Below are positions 6,689 to 13,645 of a stretch of 14,825 nucleotides of DNA, piece after piece. The stretch comes from CAZHYV01 sp964537055. Lineage in GTDB: Bacteria > Myxococcota_A > Polyangia > Palsa-1104 > JAEUJZ01. The stretch lies in contig CAZHYV010000014.1 of NCBI GenBank assembly GCA_964537055.1, positions 1-14,825 of the forward strand, read 5' to 3'. How positions within the stretch are numbered: position 1 is the first letter of the stretch; the number at the start of each line of letters is the position of its first letter. The position numbers and the translations under genes were made by a program. The notes under the pieces are model-generated. The model was not told the origin of the DNA. It ran no database searches and worked only from the letters and a program-made list of their open reading frames with translations.

Positions 6689-7978
6689 ATGGCGATCATG
6701 ACGCGAATTCGACACGCTTGGAATGCGTTTGCGGAGACGGACCCATTCAAGATCGAACCAGGTACGGGGGCGGTTTCTTACGGCCGTCCTCCGGATCGCC
6801 CTCAGCTCCTCTTCAGCAACGAGCGCTCGATCATCGCATCCGTCTACACGAGGATCGCGATTGATGTCGCCACGATTCCGATTCGACACGTCGAGTTGGA
6901 CGAGCGTGGGCGATATTTCAAGGATCTCGACAGTGAGTTGAACATGTGTCTCCAGTTGGAGGCCAACGTCGACCAAGGACCCACGGCATTCCGTTTGGAC
7001 GCCGTGACCTCGCTGTTCGATCGTGGTCACATCGCCATCGTTCCGATCGACACCTCTGTCAACCCGGAGGCCCAGGACGAGTACGACATCTTCTCCATGA
7101 GAGTGGGGCATATCGTCGCTTGGCACCCCCGACACGTTCGGGTGAGCCTGTTCAACGAGAAGCTCCAAACTCGACAAGAAGTCGTGGTGGAGAAGAAGAA
7201 CTGCGCCATCGTCTACAACCCGCTCTATTCGGTGATGAACGAGCAGAACTCGACTCTTCAGCGACTCATCCGGAAGCTCAGTCTTCTCGATGTCGTCGAC
7301 GAGCAGTCGGGGTCTGGCAAGCTCGATCTCATCATCCAGCTTCCCTACGTCGTCAAATCCGACGCCCGAAGGAAGCAGGCCGATGAGCGCCGGCAAGAGA
7401 TCGAGATGCAGCTCCGCGGTAGCAAGTACGGCATCGCGTACGCCGACGGCACTGAGAAGATCACTCAGCTCAACCGGCCTGCAGAGAACAACCTTCTCAA
7501 GCAGGTCGAGTACCTGACGAATCTTCTCTACAGCCAACTGGGGATCACGCCGTCTGTCATGGACGGCACGGCCGATGAGGCCGCGATGCTGAACTACTAC
7601 AACCGGACGGTCGAGCCGGTTCTTTCCGCGATTGTCGAGGCGATGCAGCGAGCTTTCGTTGGTCGAATCGGCATGAAGAAGCGGAAGCGCATCATGTACT
7701 TCCAGAACCCGTTCAAGCTGGTTCCGCTTTCTCAGCTTGCTGAGATCGCCGACAAGCTGACTCGTAACGAGATCGTCACCTCGAACGAGTTCCGTGGGTT
7801 CATCGGGATGCCGCCATCTGACGACCCGAAGGCCGACAAGCTCATCAACAGCAACATGCCTCAGCCAACTGGGGCTGCAAGTGCTGGGATGGACGAAGTC
7901 GGTAAGGCCGTCAACGAAGTCTTCCAAGGTCTGCTGGACGACGTCGACAAGATGGTCGCAGGAACGAGCGATGGTTGA
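6689..7978 (+). CDS. Portal protein (HK97/SPP1-type)
   Basis: The 429-aa product is predicted to form the dodecameric ring at the capsid vertex that docks the terminase and carries DNA. Position straight after TerL, length and sequence character fit HK97-type portals: an N-terminal region with SIIASVYTRIAIDVATIPI (about 50-68), a central alpha/beta part, LYSQLGITPSVMDG (about 281-294), NYYNRTVEPVLSAIVEAM and a C-terminal FRGFIGMPPSDDPKADKL. The start is the ATG at 6689 after GAGAGGAGGTGG (6671-6682); longer in-frame extensions overlap TerL and lack support. The stop overlaps the next gene by eight bases. The C-terminal tail (GLLDDVDKMVAGTSDG) is acidic and probably flexible. I see no fused MuF-type domain. 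Confidence 0.92.
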   Translation: MAIMTRIRHAWNAFAETDPFKIEPGTGAVSYGRPPDRPQLLFSNERSIIASVYTRIAIDVATIPIRHVELDERGRYFKDLDSELNMCLQLEANVDQGPTAFRLDAVTSLFDRGHIAIVPIDTSVNPEAQDEYDIFSMRVGHIVAWHPRHVRVSLFNEKLQTRQEVVVEKKNCAIVYNPLYSVMNEQNSTLQRLIRKLSLLDVVDEQSGSGKLDLIIQLPYVVKSDARRKQADERRQEIEMQLRGSKYGIAYADGTEKITQLNRPAENNLLKQVEYLTNLLYSQLGITPSVMDGTADEAAMLNYYNRTVEPVLSAIVEAMQRAFVGRIGMKKRKRIMYFQNPFKLVPLSQLAEIADKLTRNEIVTSNEFRGFIGMPPSDDPKADKLINSNMPQPTGAASAGMDEVGKAVNEVFQGLLDDVDKMVAGTSDG

Positions 7979-8699
7979 CGTAGCTGGATTCATCCATGCT
8001 GCAGCCCAAGACTATGATCCTGTAAAGGCTCATGAGTACTACATGCGGACTCGAGAACTCAAACCTCGAACCGCGGCAGGGCTGAAGACCACTGCAAAGA
8101 AGGAGAGTTGGCAAGATGCAAGAGAGCAGATCGATCGAGAGCAGAAAGCCACCCTCGACGCAACATCGCGAGCACAGGAAGAGGCCCTAGCCGCCATTCG
8201 CTCCGGAGCACAGGCCATGCGCGAGGCAATCGCGGCCAAGCTGAAGGAAGCTCTGTCCAAGCTCGACGAAACTGCAGAGACGGAACGCGACCGCATAGCC
8301 GGCCGTCGTGCCGAACTACTGCAGAAGGCCACCGACGAGGCGAACCGGAAGATAGCGGCCCTGCCGCCGATTCCTCCCAACGTCGGTAAAGCAAAGGCTG
8401 CTCAGCTTGCAGCCGAGAGACGTGAGGCCATTGCTCGTATCAAGGGTGATGTCAAGCGTGAACGTGAACAGATCGCTGCCGATTCAGCAAAAGAAGCTGA
8501 GACGGCCAGTGAAGCAGATTCACGCCAAAGAGGATCGGCAAGAGGTTCGACCAACCTTGACCGTGAGCAAGTCGCTGCTGGACTCAAGGACAGCATCGTC
8601 AAAGCCCAGAAGAATTTCACTGTCCTCAAAGAAGCGGTCAAGGCAAAGTACGAATCCAAGTACCAATCGGAGTACGACGCCATCAAGAACAACCTTTAG
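7971..8699 (+). CDS. Coiled-coil head morphogenesis protein with YDPVKAHEYY motif
   Basis: This 242-aa protein starts inside the portal gene's end (ATG at 7971) with AGGAAC upstream. Near its N-terminus lies DYDPVKAHEYYMRTRELK (residues 14-31), a motif I associate with phages that also encode HFGVKGMKWG proteins. Nearly all the rest (about 45-235) is Ala/Glu/Lys/Arg-rich and predicted to be one long coiled coil, broken by ALPPIPPNVG near 130-139 and a Gly/Ser-rich patch near 190. There is no membrane segment and no enzyme motif. Its place between portal and protease/capsid, where many phages encode minor head or scaffold proteins, suggests a head-assembly or internal virion protein. A true scaffold is plausible, but the next gene also carries a scaffold-like linker. 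Confidence 0.65.
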   Translation: MVDVAGFIHAAAQDYDPVKAHEYYMRTRELKPRTAAGLKTTAKKESWQDAREQIDREQKATLDATSRAQEEALAAIRSGAQAMREAIAAKLKEALSKLDETAETERDRIAGRRAELLQKATDEANRKIAALPPIPPNVGKAKAAQLAAERREAIARIKGDVKREREQIAADSAKEAETASEADSRQRGSARGSTNLDREQVAAGLKDSIVKAQKNFTVLKEAVKAKYESKYQSEYDAIKNNL

Positions 8700-8714
8700 A
8701 AGGAGGAAGTCAAA

Positions 8715-10778
8715 ATGGAAGCAGCCGATTTCAGTGGCTACGCCACGAAGGCGGGTCTGCGTTGTTCCGACGGTCGGACCATCATGCCGGACGCGTTCCG
8801 GAAGCAGCATCAGCAGACGGTTCCGCTGGTGTGGATGCACGGCCACAAGGATCCGGAGAACGTTCTCGGGCACGCAATCCTCGAGAACCGGGAAGACGGG
8901 GTGTACGCCTACGCCTTCTTCAACAAGTCGCCGAAGGCGCAGCACATGAAGGCTGCTGTCGACCATCGCGACATCACCCAGCTGTCGATCTGGGCCAACG
9001 AGCTCATCGAACGCTCCTCGCAGGTCCTGCACGGAGTGATTCGGGAGGTCAGTCTCGTTCTGGCCGGCGCCAACCCCGGCGCCATGATCGACCCGATCTC
9101 CATCGTCCACTCGGACGGTGGGGTCACCGAACTCGACGACTCGGCCATCATCACGACCGGCCTGGAGATCGTGCACGGTGACGAAGCGCCTCACATCATC
9201 GTCGACGACTCGGACGACAAGAAGGAGGACGACGACAAGGGCGGCGACGCCGATGCCGATTCCGACAAGGACGGCGACAAGGACACGAAGGACGACGACT
9301 CCAAGAAGAAGGACGACAAGAAGGACGACGACAAGTCGGACCTCAAGCACGCCCTCTCCGAAGGTTCGTCCCTCCAGGATGTCCTCGACACCATGAACGA
9401 CGCTCAGCTCGAGGCCGTTCACTACCTCGTCGGAGAGGCCATGACTGGCTCCGAAGACGCCAACGACAACGCCGCCCACAGCGGCACCTCACAGGAAGGT
9501 TCCACCATGCACAACGTCTTCGAAGGCGACGACACCAAGAAGGACCAGCACGTCCTGACGCACGATGCCATGCAGGGCATCATGCAGGACGCCCAGCGTC
9601 TCGGCTCGATGAAGGCCGCGGTCGAGGGCTACGCCATCAAGCACGGCATCGAGAACATCGACGTGATGTTCCCCGACGCCAAGGCGCTCGACAACACGCC
9701 GCAGTTCAAGCAGCGTCGGATGGAGTGGGTCGAGGTCATCCTCGGCGGCACCCACAAGACCCCGTTCAGCCGGATCAAGTCCCTCTGGGCCGACATCACC
9801 GGCGACGAGGCCCGTGCCCGCGGCTACATCAAGGGCACGCTCAAGAAGGAGGAGTTCTTCTCCGTCGCCAAGCGCATCACGACCCCGACCACGGTCTACA
9901 AGAAGCAGGCGCTGGACCGCGACGACGTCGTGGACATCACCGACTTCAACGTCGTGGCCTGGCTCAAGGCCGAGATGCGCATGATGCTGGACGAGGAAGT
10001 CGCGCGTGCGATCCTCCTGGGTGACGGCCGTGCGCCGGAGTCCGAGGACAAGATCAACCCCGACTGCATCCGTCCGGTCGCGTCGGATCACGAGCTCTAC
10101 TCGACCAAGCTCTACGTCAACATCAACGACGCCAACTCGTCGTTCCAGGAGGTCATCGACCTCTGGATCAAGAACCGCAAGCACTACCGCGGCACCGGCA
10201 ACCCGGTGATGTTCACGTCGGAGACCTACATCGCCATGGCGATGCTCATGAAGGACGGCATCGGCCGGCGCCTCTACCGCACGCTCGACGAGCTGGCGGC
10301 GGAGCTCCGTGTCGAGAAGATCGTCCCGGTCGAGGTCCTCGAGGACTACCCCGAGATCGTCGCGATCATCTTCAATCCGTGGGACTACAACGTCGGCGCC
10401 GACAAGGGCGGCGAGGTCAACATGTTCGACGACTTCGACATCGACTACAACAAGCACAAGTACCTCGTCGAGACGCGTCTCTCGGGTGCCCTCGTGAAGC
10501 TGAAGTCGGCCGTCGTCATCCGCAAGGTCGCCGGCGACGCGACGCTCGTGGCCCCGACCGCTCCGACCTTCGACGAGGCGGCGGGCGAGATCACGATCCC
10601 GACCCAGACCGGTGTGGTCTACAAGAACGTGGCCGGCACGACGCTGACCACGGGCTCGTCGCCGTACACGGTCCCGGCGGGCGAGACCTACAAGGTCTTC
10701 GCCTTCCCGTCCTCGGGCAGCTACTACTTCGAGAGCACCGAGGTGGACGAGTGGGAGTTCTACAACTCCAACAGCTGA
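8715..10778 (+). CDS. Fused prohead protease, linker and HK97-fold major capsid protein
   Basis: One 687-aa frame carries three modules. Residues 1-150 resemble the S78 prohead protease: WMHGHKDPENVLGHA (H42), QLSIWANEL (S91) and IREVSLVLAGANPGA (E111) are probable catalytic or conserved sites. Residues about 160-260 are a very acidic Asp/Lys linker (about 164-209) and a helical piece (SLQDVLDTMNDAQLEAVHYL), resembling the delta/scaffold region. From about residue 265 comes the HK97-fold capsid protein with MFPDA, TPFSRIKSLWADIT, YKKQALDRDDVVDITDFNVV and MMLDEEVARAILLGDGR. The last 75 residues form a beta-rich Ig-like extension. AGGAGG upstream (8700-8705) supports ATG 8715. Such fusions are known in actinobacteriophages. 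An internal start at 9507 may also yield free capsid protein. Confidence 0.93.
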   Translation: MEAADFSGYATKAGLRCSDGRTIMPDAFRKQHQQTVPLVWMHGHKDPENVLGHAILENREDGVYAYAFFNKSPKAQHMKAAVDHRDITQLSIWANELIERSSQVLHGVIREVSLVLAGANPGAMIDPISIVHSDGGVTELDDSAIITTGLEIVHGDEAPHIIVDDSDDKKEDDDKGGDADADSDKDGDKDTKDDDSKKKDDKKDDDKSDLKHALSEGSSLQDVLDTMNDAQLEAVHYLVGEAMTGSEDANDNAAHSGTSQEGSTMHNVFEGDDTKKDQHVLTHDAMQGIMQDAQRLGSMKAAVEGYAIKHGIENIDVMFPDAKALDNTPQFKQRRMEWVEVILGGTHKTPFSRIKSLWADITGDEARARGYIKGTLKKEEFFSVAKRITTPTTVYKKQALDRDDVVDITDFNVVAWLKAEMRMMLDEEVARAILLGDGRAPESEDKINPDCIRPVASDHELYSTKLYVNINDANSSFQEVIDLWIKNRKHYRGTGNPVMFTSETYIAMAMLMKDGIGRRLYRTLDELAAELRVEKIVPVEVLEDYPEIVAIIFNPWDYNVGADKGGEVNMFDDFDIDYNKHKYLVETRLSGALVKLKSAVVIRKVAGDATLVAPTAPTFDEAAGEITIPTQTGVVYKNVAGTTLTTGSSPYTVPAGETYKVFAFPSSGSYYFESTEVDEWEFYNSNS
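9204..9341 (+). repeat. Low-complexity Asp/Lys-coding tract in the fused capsid gene
   Basis: Codons GAC, GAT, AAG and GCC dominate, encoding runs of D, K, G and E (about residues 164-209). The tract links the protease to the capsid module and is probably disordered. It lies in the region expected to be removed or to act as scaffold during maturation. It is also a likely site of length change by replication slippage. Confidence 0.8.
9493..9509 (+). promoter_or_regulatory. Internal ribosome site and in-frame ATG for free capsid protein
   Basis: AGGAAGG at 9493-9499 is followed seven bases later by ATG at 9507, which is Met265 of the fused frame. Translation from here would make a 423-aa protein starting MHNVFEG, close to the expected N-terminus of an HK97-type capsid protein of this family. 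The site and spacing are seen directly; use of the start is inference. Confidence 0.5.
10551..10775 (+). other. C-terminal Ig-like/beta domain of the capsid protein
   Basis: Residues 613-687 (APTAPTFDEAAGEITIPTQT to the end) look like an appended beta-sandwich. The core GEITIPTQTGVVYK and the ending DEWEFYN match a domain type often seen at the C-termini of actinobacteriophage virion proteins. It aligns with the end of the major tail protein (12097-12303) around ITIPTxTGxxY and the terminal aromatic residues. A surface role in binding cell-wall or environmental glycans is a general proposal for such domains. Confidence 0.7.
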
Positions 10779-10816
10779 CCTAGTCGGCTACCTAGCCCTG
10801 AAAGGGGGTGTACCTG

Positions 10817-11140
10817 ATGGCGAGATATTCTGGAAAGGTTGGTTACGGCCACAGTGTCGAGACCAGCCCGGGCGTTCACGAAGACCAGATCACCGAACGG
10901 CAGTACTACGGAGACGTGGAACAGCAGTCACGGCGATCGGAAGACGGACCCGGGGTCAACAACAATCTTGCTGCGTCCAACGTGGTGAGCATCGTTGCGG
11001 ATCCCTACGCCAACGAGAACTTCCACGCCATCAGGTACATCCGCTGGGCTGGGGCACTCTGGACCGTGACAAACGTCGAGGTAAAGAGGCCCCGTCTGAT
11101 CCTGAGACTCGGGGAGGTGTACAATGGCCCCACGCCTTGA
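10817..11140 (+). CDS. Head-closure protein
   Basis: This 107-aa protein has the pattern MARYSGKVGYGHSVETSPGV, ITERQYYGDV, NVVSIVADPYANENFHAIRY and RPRLILRLGEVYNG. It is a family I know from siphoviruses of Gram-positive bacteria, positioned between capsid and tail-terminator genes. The usual role is head closure: a ring beneath the connector that seals the filled head and offers the surface for tail docking. A GTG at 10808 is in frame, but it overlaps the GGGGG ribosome site (10804-10808), so the ATG at 10817 with eight-base spacing is preferred. The gene overlaps the next one by 17 bases. The expected connector gene just upstream is absent; a gp6-like gene lies at 1920 instead. Confidence 0.82.
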   Translation: MARYSGKVGYGHSVETSPGVHEDQITERQYYGDVEQQSRRSEDGPGVNNNLAASNVVSIVADPYANENFHAIRYIRWAGALWTVTNVEVKRPRLILRLGEVYNGPTP

Positions 11141-11423
11141 GCTTCAAGCTCTGTTGGAGACCATCACGCCGAACGTCTACTTCCAACCCCCTCCAAACAA
11201 TCAGATGCAGTATCCCTGCATTCGATACGAGAGGGCCAAGGCGGACGCCAAGCATGCGGACAATAAGTTGTACGCCTACACCAAGCAGTATCAGGTGACA
11301 GTGATCGATCGTAATCCGGATAGTGATATTCCGGATAAGGTCGCCCAACTTCCAATGTGTGAGCACGATCGTTTCTACACGGCGGACAACCTCAACCACG
11401 ACGTTTTCAATCTGTTCTTTTAA
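11124..11423 (+). CDS. Tail terminator protein
   Basis: The 99-aa product contains VYFQPPPNNQMQYPCIRYER (about 14-33), YTKQYQVTVIDRNPDSDIPDKV (about 51-72) and a closing FYTADNLNHDVFNLFF. This pattern is characteristic of small tail-completion proteins that cap the tail tube and join it to the head. Its place between head-closure and major tail protein genes supports the reading. The start at 11124 has GGGGAGGT at 11111-11118, inside the upstream gene, so translation of the two is probably coupled. Length is short but normal for the type I recall. No sign of truncation is seen. Confidence 0.8.
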   Translation: MAPRLELQALLETITPNVYFQPPPNNQMQYPCIRYERAKADAKHADNKLYAYTKQYQVTVIDRNPDSDIPDKVAQLPMCEHDRFYTADNLNHDVFNLFF

Positions 11424-11436
11424 GGAGGAACATCCA

Positions 11437-12306
11437 ATGCAACTCACCTGGGATGGCATCGGAGAGAAGGAGTTCGAGACAGGCGTCGACCACGGCGTGC
11501 TCTACCTCCCCACCAACGGTGTCTACGACAACGGTGTCGCCTGGAACGGCCTCACCGGTGTGACCGAGTCGCCCTCGGGCGCCGAGGCAACCCCGCTCTA
11601 CGCGGACAACATCCTGTACCTCAACATGACGTCGGCCGAGAAGTTCGGTGCGACCCTCGAGTGCTTCATGTACCCGAAGGAGTTCGCGCAGTTCGACGGC
11701 CAGGCCACCCCGGTCGCCGGCGTCTCCGTGGGCCAGCAGGTCCGCAAGGGCTTCGGCCTGTCGTACCGGACCCGCAAGGGCAACGACGTCGAGGGCGACG
11801 CTCTCGGCTTCAAGCTGCACCTCGTGTACGGCGCCACGACCACTCCTTCGGAGAAGGCCTACGCGACCGTCAACGAGTCCCCCGAGGCGATCACGTTCTC
11901 GTACGAGCTCTCGACGGTTCCGGTTCCCGTGACCGGCCTCCGCCCGACCTCCATCCTCACCATCGACTCCACCGAGGTGGACGAGACGAAGATGAACGAG
12001 TTCCTCGACATCCTCTACGGCACCGAGGAGAACGACCCGCGTCTCCCGCTGCCCGACGAGGTCATCGCTCACTTCCAGGGCGCGGCCCTGACGGTGGCAA
12101 CGCCGCTCAACGTGACCTACGACTCGGGGACGCACACCATCACGATCCCGACGGTCACCGGCATCACCTACCGGATCGGCGGCGAGCCCGTCACCGGCAC
12201 CGTGGTGCTCACCACCGGCCAGACCAAGAAGGTCGAGGCGACGTGGAACTCCGGCTACAAGCCGCCGACCACGCCCTACGACAAGGACTGGGTGTACTCC
12301 TACTAG
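11437..12306 (+). CDS. Major tail (tube) protein
   Basis: The 289-aa product builds the tail tube from stacked hexamers. Evidence is its position after the tail terminator, the N-terminal region (MQLTWDGIGEKEFETGVDHG, GVAWNGLTGVTESPSGAEAT), the central YRTRKGNDVEGDALGFKLHL and ITFSYELSTVPVPVTGLRPTS, all typical of siphovirus tube proteins of this group. Residues 221-289 form an added beta domain like the one ending the capsid protein. AAGGAGG at 11422-11428 supports ATG 11437; earlier in-frame starts overlap the terminator gene. Codons end almost uniformly in C or G, as in the capsid module, consistent with very high expression. A strong hairpin follows the gene. Confidence 0.9.
   Translation: MQLTWDGIGEKEFETGVDHGVLYLPTNGVYDNGVAWNGLTGVTESPSGAEATPLYADNILYLNMTSAEKFGATLECFMYPKEFAQFDGQATPVAGVSVGQQVRKGFGLSYRTRKGNDVEGDALGFKLHLVYGATTTPSEKAYATVNESPEAITFSYELSTVPVPVTGLRPTSILTIDSTEVDETKMNEFLDILYGTEENDPRLPLPDEVIAHFQGAALTVATPLNVTYDSGTHTITIPTVTGITYRIGGEPVTGTVVLTTGQTKKVEATWNSGYKPPTTPYDKDWVYSY
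12097..12303 (+). other. C-terminal Ig-like/beta domain of the major tail protein
   Basis: Residues 221-289 include THTITIPTVTGITYRIGGEP and end in DKDWVYSY. The block ITIPTxTG followed by an aromatic and basic residue matches the capsid protein's end (10551-10775), with the acidic-aromatic terminus also shared. It probably projects from the tail tube surface and is not needed for tube stacking, as known for optional tail-tube Ig-like domains. Confidence 0.7.
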
Positions 12307-12321
12307 GAGACGCCGGCACAT

Positions 12322-12361
12322 CTGGAGGGCTGGGGAGTTTAACCGCTCCCTGGCCCTTCGG
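12322..12361 (+). terminator. RNA hairpin after the major tail protein gene
   Basis: The arms 12322-12337 and 12346-12361 pair over 16 bp, including four G-U pairs, around the eight-base loop TTTAACCG. The inner 12 bp (AGGGCTGGGGAG with CTCCCTGGCCCT) are the strongest. Only a weak T-rich stretch (TCGTTCTATAT) follows, so it may be a partial rho-independent terminator, or a stability or attenuation element. It would let tube protein be made in excess of the downstream fibre proteins. Confidence 0.65.
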
Positions 12362-12390
12362 TCGTTCTATATCCACCAGAAGGAGACGCA

Positions 12391-12765
12391 ATGGCTGCAT
12401 ACGACCTCGAAATCCGTTCGGGGATCCCCTTCTCGAAGTCGTTCGTCATGACCCTCCCCGAGGGGCGATCCTGGTGGACAGAAGCAAGTGACTTCGAAGT
12501 CCTCTCGCAAGTGAGGAAGAAGGAGGATGTGACGTCGGATCTCATCCTCGATCTCGCACAGTTCATCCAGAAGACCTTGACCAGTCCTGATGTGGTGCTC
12601 ATCGATCTCGTGATGAACGGTGCCGCAACTCGCCAGCTGGTGGCCTCGGGCTTCTACGACGTGATCGTGTCCGATGCCGGCACAGCCGACGCTCGCGCCT
12701 ACCGAATCTCACACGGTAAGGTGAAGCGTTACTCCGTGGTGACCGCCGAGGCGGTGGCGCCATGA
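12391..12765 (+). CDS. Virion protein with LtfC/BppU-like beta-sandwich pattern
   Basis: This 124-aa protein begins YDLEIRSGIPFSKSF and has WWTEASDFEVLSQVRKKED, then VVLIDLVMNGAATRQLVASG and GFYDVIVSD, then RAYRISHGKVKRYSVVTAE. This succession of strands, with a late Y-x-I-x-x-G-x-V and an ending VT, resembles small beta-sandwich modules of phage baseplate or fibre proteins (LtfC/BppU N-terminal type). I assign that by pattern only. AGAAGGAG at 12378-12385 supports the ATG at 12391, the first start after the hairpin. Its stop overlaps the next start (ATGA at 12762-12765). It probably anchors the fibre proteins encoded after it, judged from context. Confidence 0.6.
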   Translation: MAAYDLEIRSGIPFSKSFVMTLPEGRSWWTEASDFEVLSQVRKKEDVTSDLILDLAQFIQKTLTSPDVVLIDLVMNGAATRQLVASGFYDVIVSDAGTADARAYRISHGKVKRYSVVTAEAVAP

Positions 12766-12950
12766 GTGATATTCCCATCGAAGTGGTCATCACAGACCCA
12801 CCGCAGGATCCGGTCCAAGTTGTGATCGGTGATGCCAGTGAAGCAGTCAGCAACGCTCGCATCGCACAGCACAAGGCCGAAGCCGAACCACACGACGCCT
12901 ATGACGACATGCAGTCGCTGTCGCTCATATTCGAGAACGGACTCTTCTGA
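12762..12950 (+). CDS. Small fibre-associated protein with PHDAYDD motif
   Basis: This 62-aa protein has a beta-like first third (PIEVVITDPPQDPVQVVIGD), a short helix (NARIAQHKAEAE) and a C-terminal PHDAYDDMQSLSLIFENGLF. The ending, with H-x-A-Y-D-D, then L-x-L-I-F-E-N, recurs in my memory as a short module near fibre or minor tail genes of actinobacteriophages, either alone or as a domain. No function is established that I know of. The gene is tied to its neighbours by ATGA and TGATG stop-start overlaps and has no strong ribosome site, so it is probably translated by re-initiation. Confidence 0.6.
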   Translation: MSDIPIEVVITDPPQDPVQVVIGDASEAVSNARIAQHKAEAEPHDAYDDMQSLSLIFENGLF

Positions 12951-13417
12951 TGACCCTCGCAACCAACCTCGCCAACGCCTTCACTCGTGTCGGCACCGAA
13001 TTCAAGGCCATTCGAACCCTCATCGGTGGCTCTGGCACGGCCGGAATCTCAGCCCTCACCACGACTGACAAGTCTTCGCTCGTCGCGGCCATCAACGAGA
13101 TCAAGGCCAGCAACGCAGGAAGTCCTCCGGACGCAACGACCACGACCAAGGGCATCATCGAGATCGCCACCCTGGCCGAAGTGACAACCGGTACCGACAC
13201 GGCCCGTGCAGTCACTCCCCAGGGGGTCAAGCAGGCCTTCGATGCGGCTCTGGCCGCTGTCGTTGGTGGAGCACCCGGGGTTCTCGACACCCTGGACGAG
13301 CTCGCAGCCGCTCTCGGTGACGACCCGAACTTCGCGTCCACGGTCACCACCGCCCTGAGCAACATCGGCGATCCGAATGCCGACTTCGTCGAGACCTTCG
13401 AGACCGGTTTGGAGTAG
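12950..13417 (+). CDS. Tail fibre protein with phage-fibre repeat
   Basis: The 155-aa product has a helical N-terminus (NLANAFTRVGTEFKAIRTLI) and SSLVAAINEIKASNA, a common fibre-stalk pattern. It then has TTTTKGIIEIATLAEVTTGT followed by DTARAVTPQGVKQAFDAA, matching the repeat seen in many phage tail fibres (Phage_fiber_2 type). Next comes GVLDTLDELAAALGDDPNFA, another widespread fibre segment. The three blocks in this order are strong evidence for a fibre protein, though it is short and has no receptor-binding head of its own. The start overlaps the preceding stop as TGATG (12948-12952). It could work as a trimeric connector whose tip is supplied by the following genes. Confidence 0.82.
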   Translation: MTLATNLANAFTRVGTEFKAIRTLIGGSGTAGISALTTTDKSSLVAAINEIKASNAGSPPDATTTTKGIIEIATLAEVTTGTDTARAVTPQGVKQAFDAALAAVVGGAPGVLDTLDELAAALGDDPNFASTVTTALSNIGDPNADFVETFETGLE

Positions 13418-13420
13418 CCC

Positions 13421-13645
13421 ATGCTGACCACACAGATCCATGCCCTTGCATCTCGGGTTGCTACCGAGGTGAAGAAGAAGGTGTCGGGTCCTGCGTCCAG
13501 CACAATCGGCCACATCCCGGTCTTCAACTCGACTGGGGGTAAGTCCGTTTCGGACAGCGGCATCCACACCGATGATCTCGTTCTCGGAACCGACGAACAG
13601 GTCAGCGAACTTCAAGTCGTACTGAAAGCGCAGGTATTCTCATGA
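13421..13645 (+). CDS. Short fibre-collar protein
   Basis: This 74-aa protein contains KVSGPASSTIGHIPVFNST followed by GGKSVSDSGI (about 20-48). This is the GPAS...G-x-x-x-x-F...GK...DSG pattern common in fibres just before the receptor-binding end. The N-terminal third is a helix (HALASRVATEVKKK). In most phages I recall, this is an internal segment of a longer fibre rather than a separate gene. GGAG at 13411-13414 gives a modest ribosome site for the ATG at 13421, and the stop overlaps the next start (ATGA at 13642-13645). Either it is an independently made fibre piece, or the fibre gene has been split by evolution. Confidence 0.7.
   Translation: MLTTQIHALASRVATEVKKKVSGPASSTIGHIPVFNSTGGKSVSDSGIHTDDLVLGTDEQVSELQVVLKAQVFS

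Noticed and set aside
6641..7993. Long open frame on the minus strand opposite the portal gene
   Set aside because: It mirrors the portal gene, whose protein pattern and ribosome site are clear. It lacks a plausible ribosome site and family resemblance, and no other minus-strand gene is supported. GC-rich coding DNA often leaves the opposite strand open.
8520..9479. Minus-strand open frame rich in Val/Leu/Asp opposite the protease-linker region
   Set aside because: It arises from the repetitive GAC/AAG codons of the acidic linker read backwards and has no credible protein pattern.
9489..10457. Minus-strand open frame opposite the capsid module
   Set aside because: It is a by-product of strong C/G-ending codon use on the + strand, where the HK97-fold capsid pattern is unmistakable.
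8715..10778. Protease-capsid fusion as a sequencing error joining two genes
   Set aside because: The frame runs without disturbance through a conserved-looking linker, and such fusions are known in actinobacteriophages. There is no stop or shift to suspect.
10786..10797. Hairpin GGCT-ACCT-AGCC after the capsid gene
   Set aside because: The four-base stem could easily occur by chance. A regulatory role at this junction is possible but not supported.
11407..12321. Minus-strand open frame opposite the major tail protein, and a long shifted + frame at 11661-12491
   Set aside because: Both overlap the tail-tube gene almost fully, contain Arg-rich low-complexity translations and lack supporting starts.
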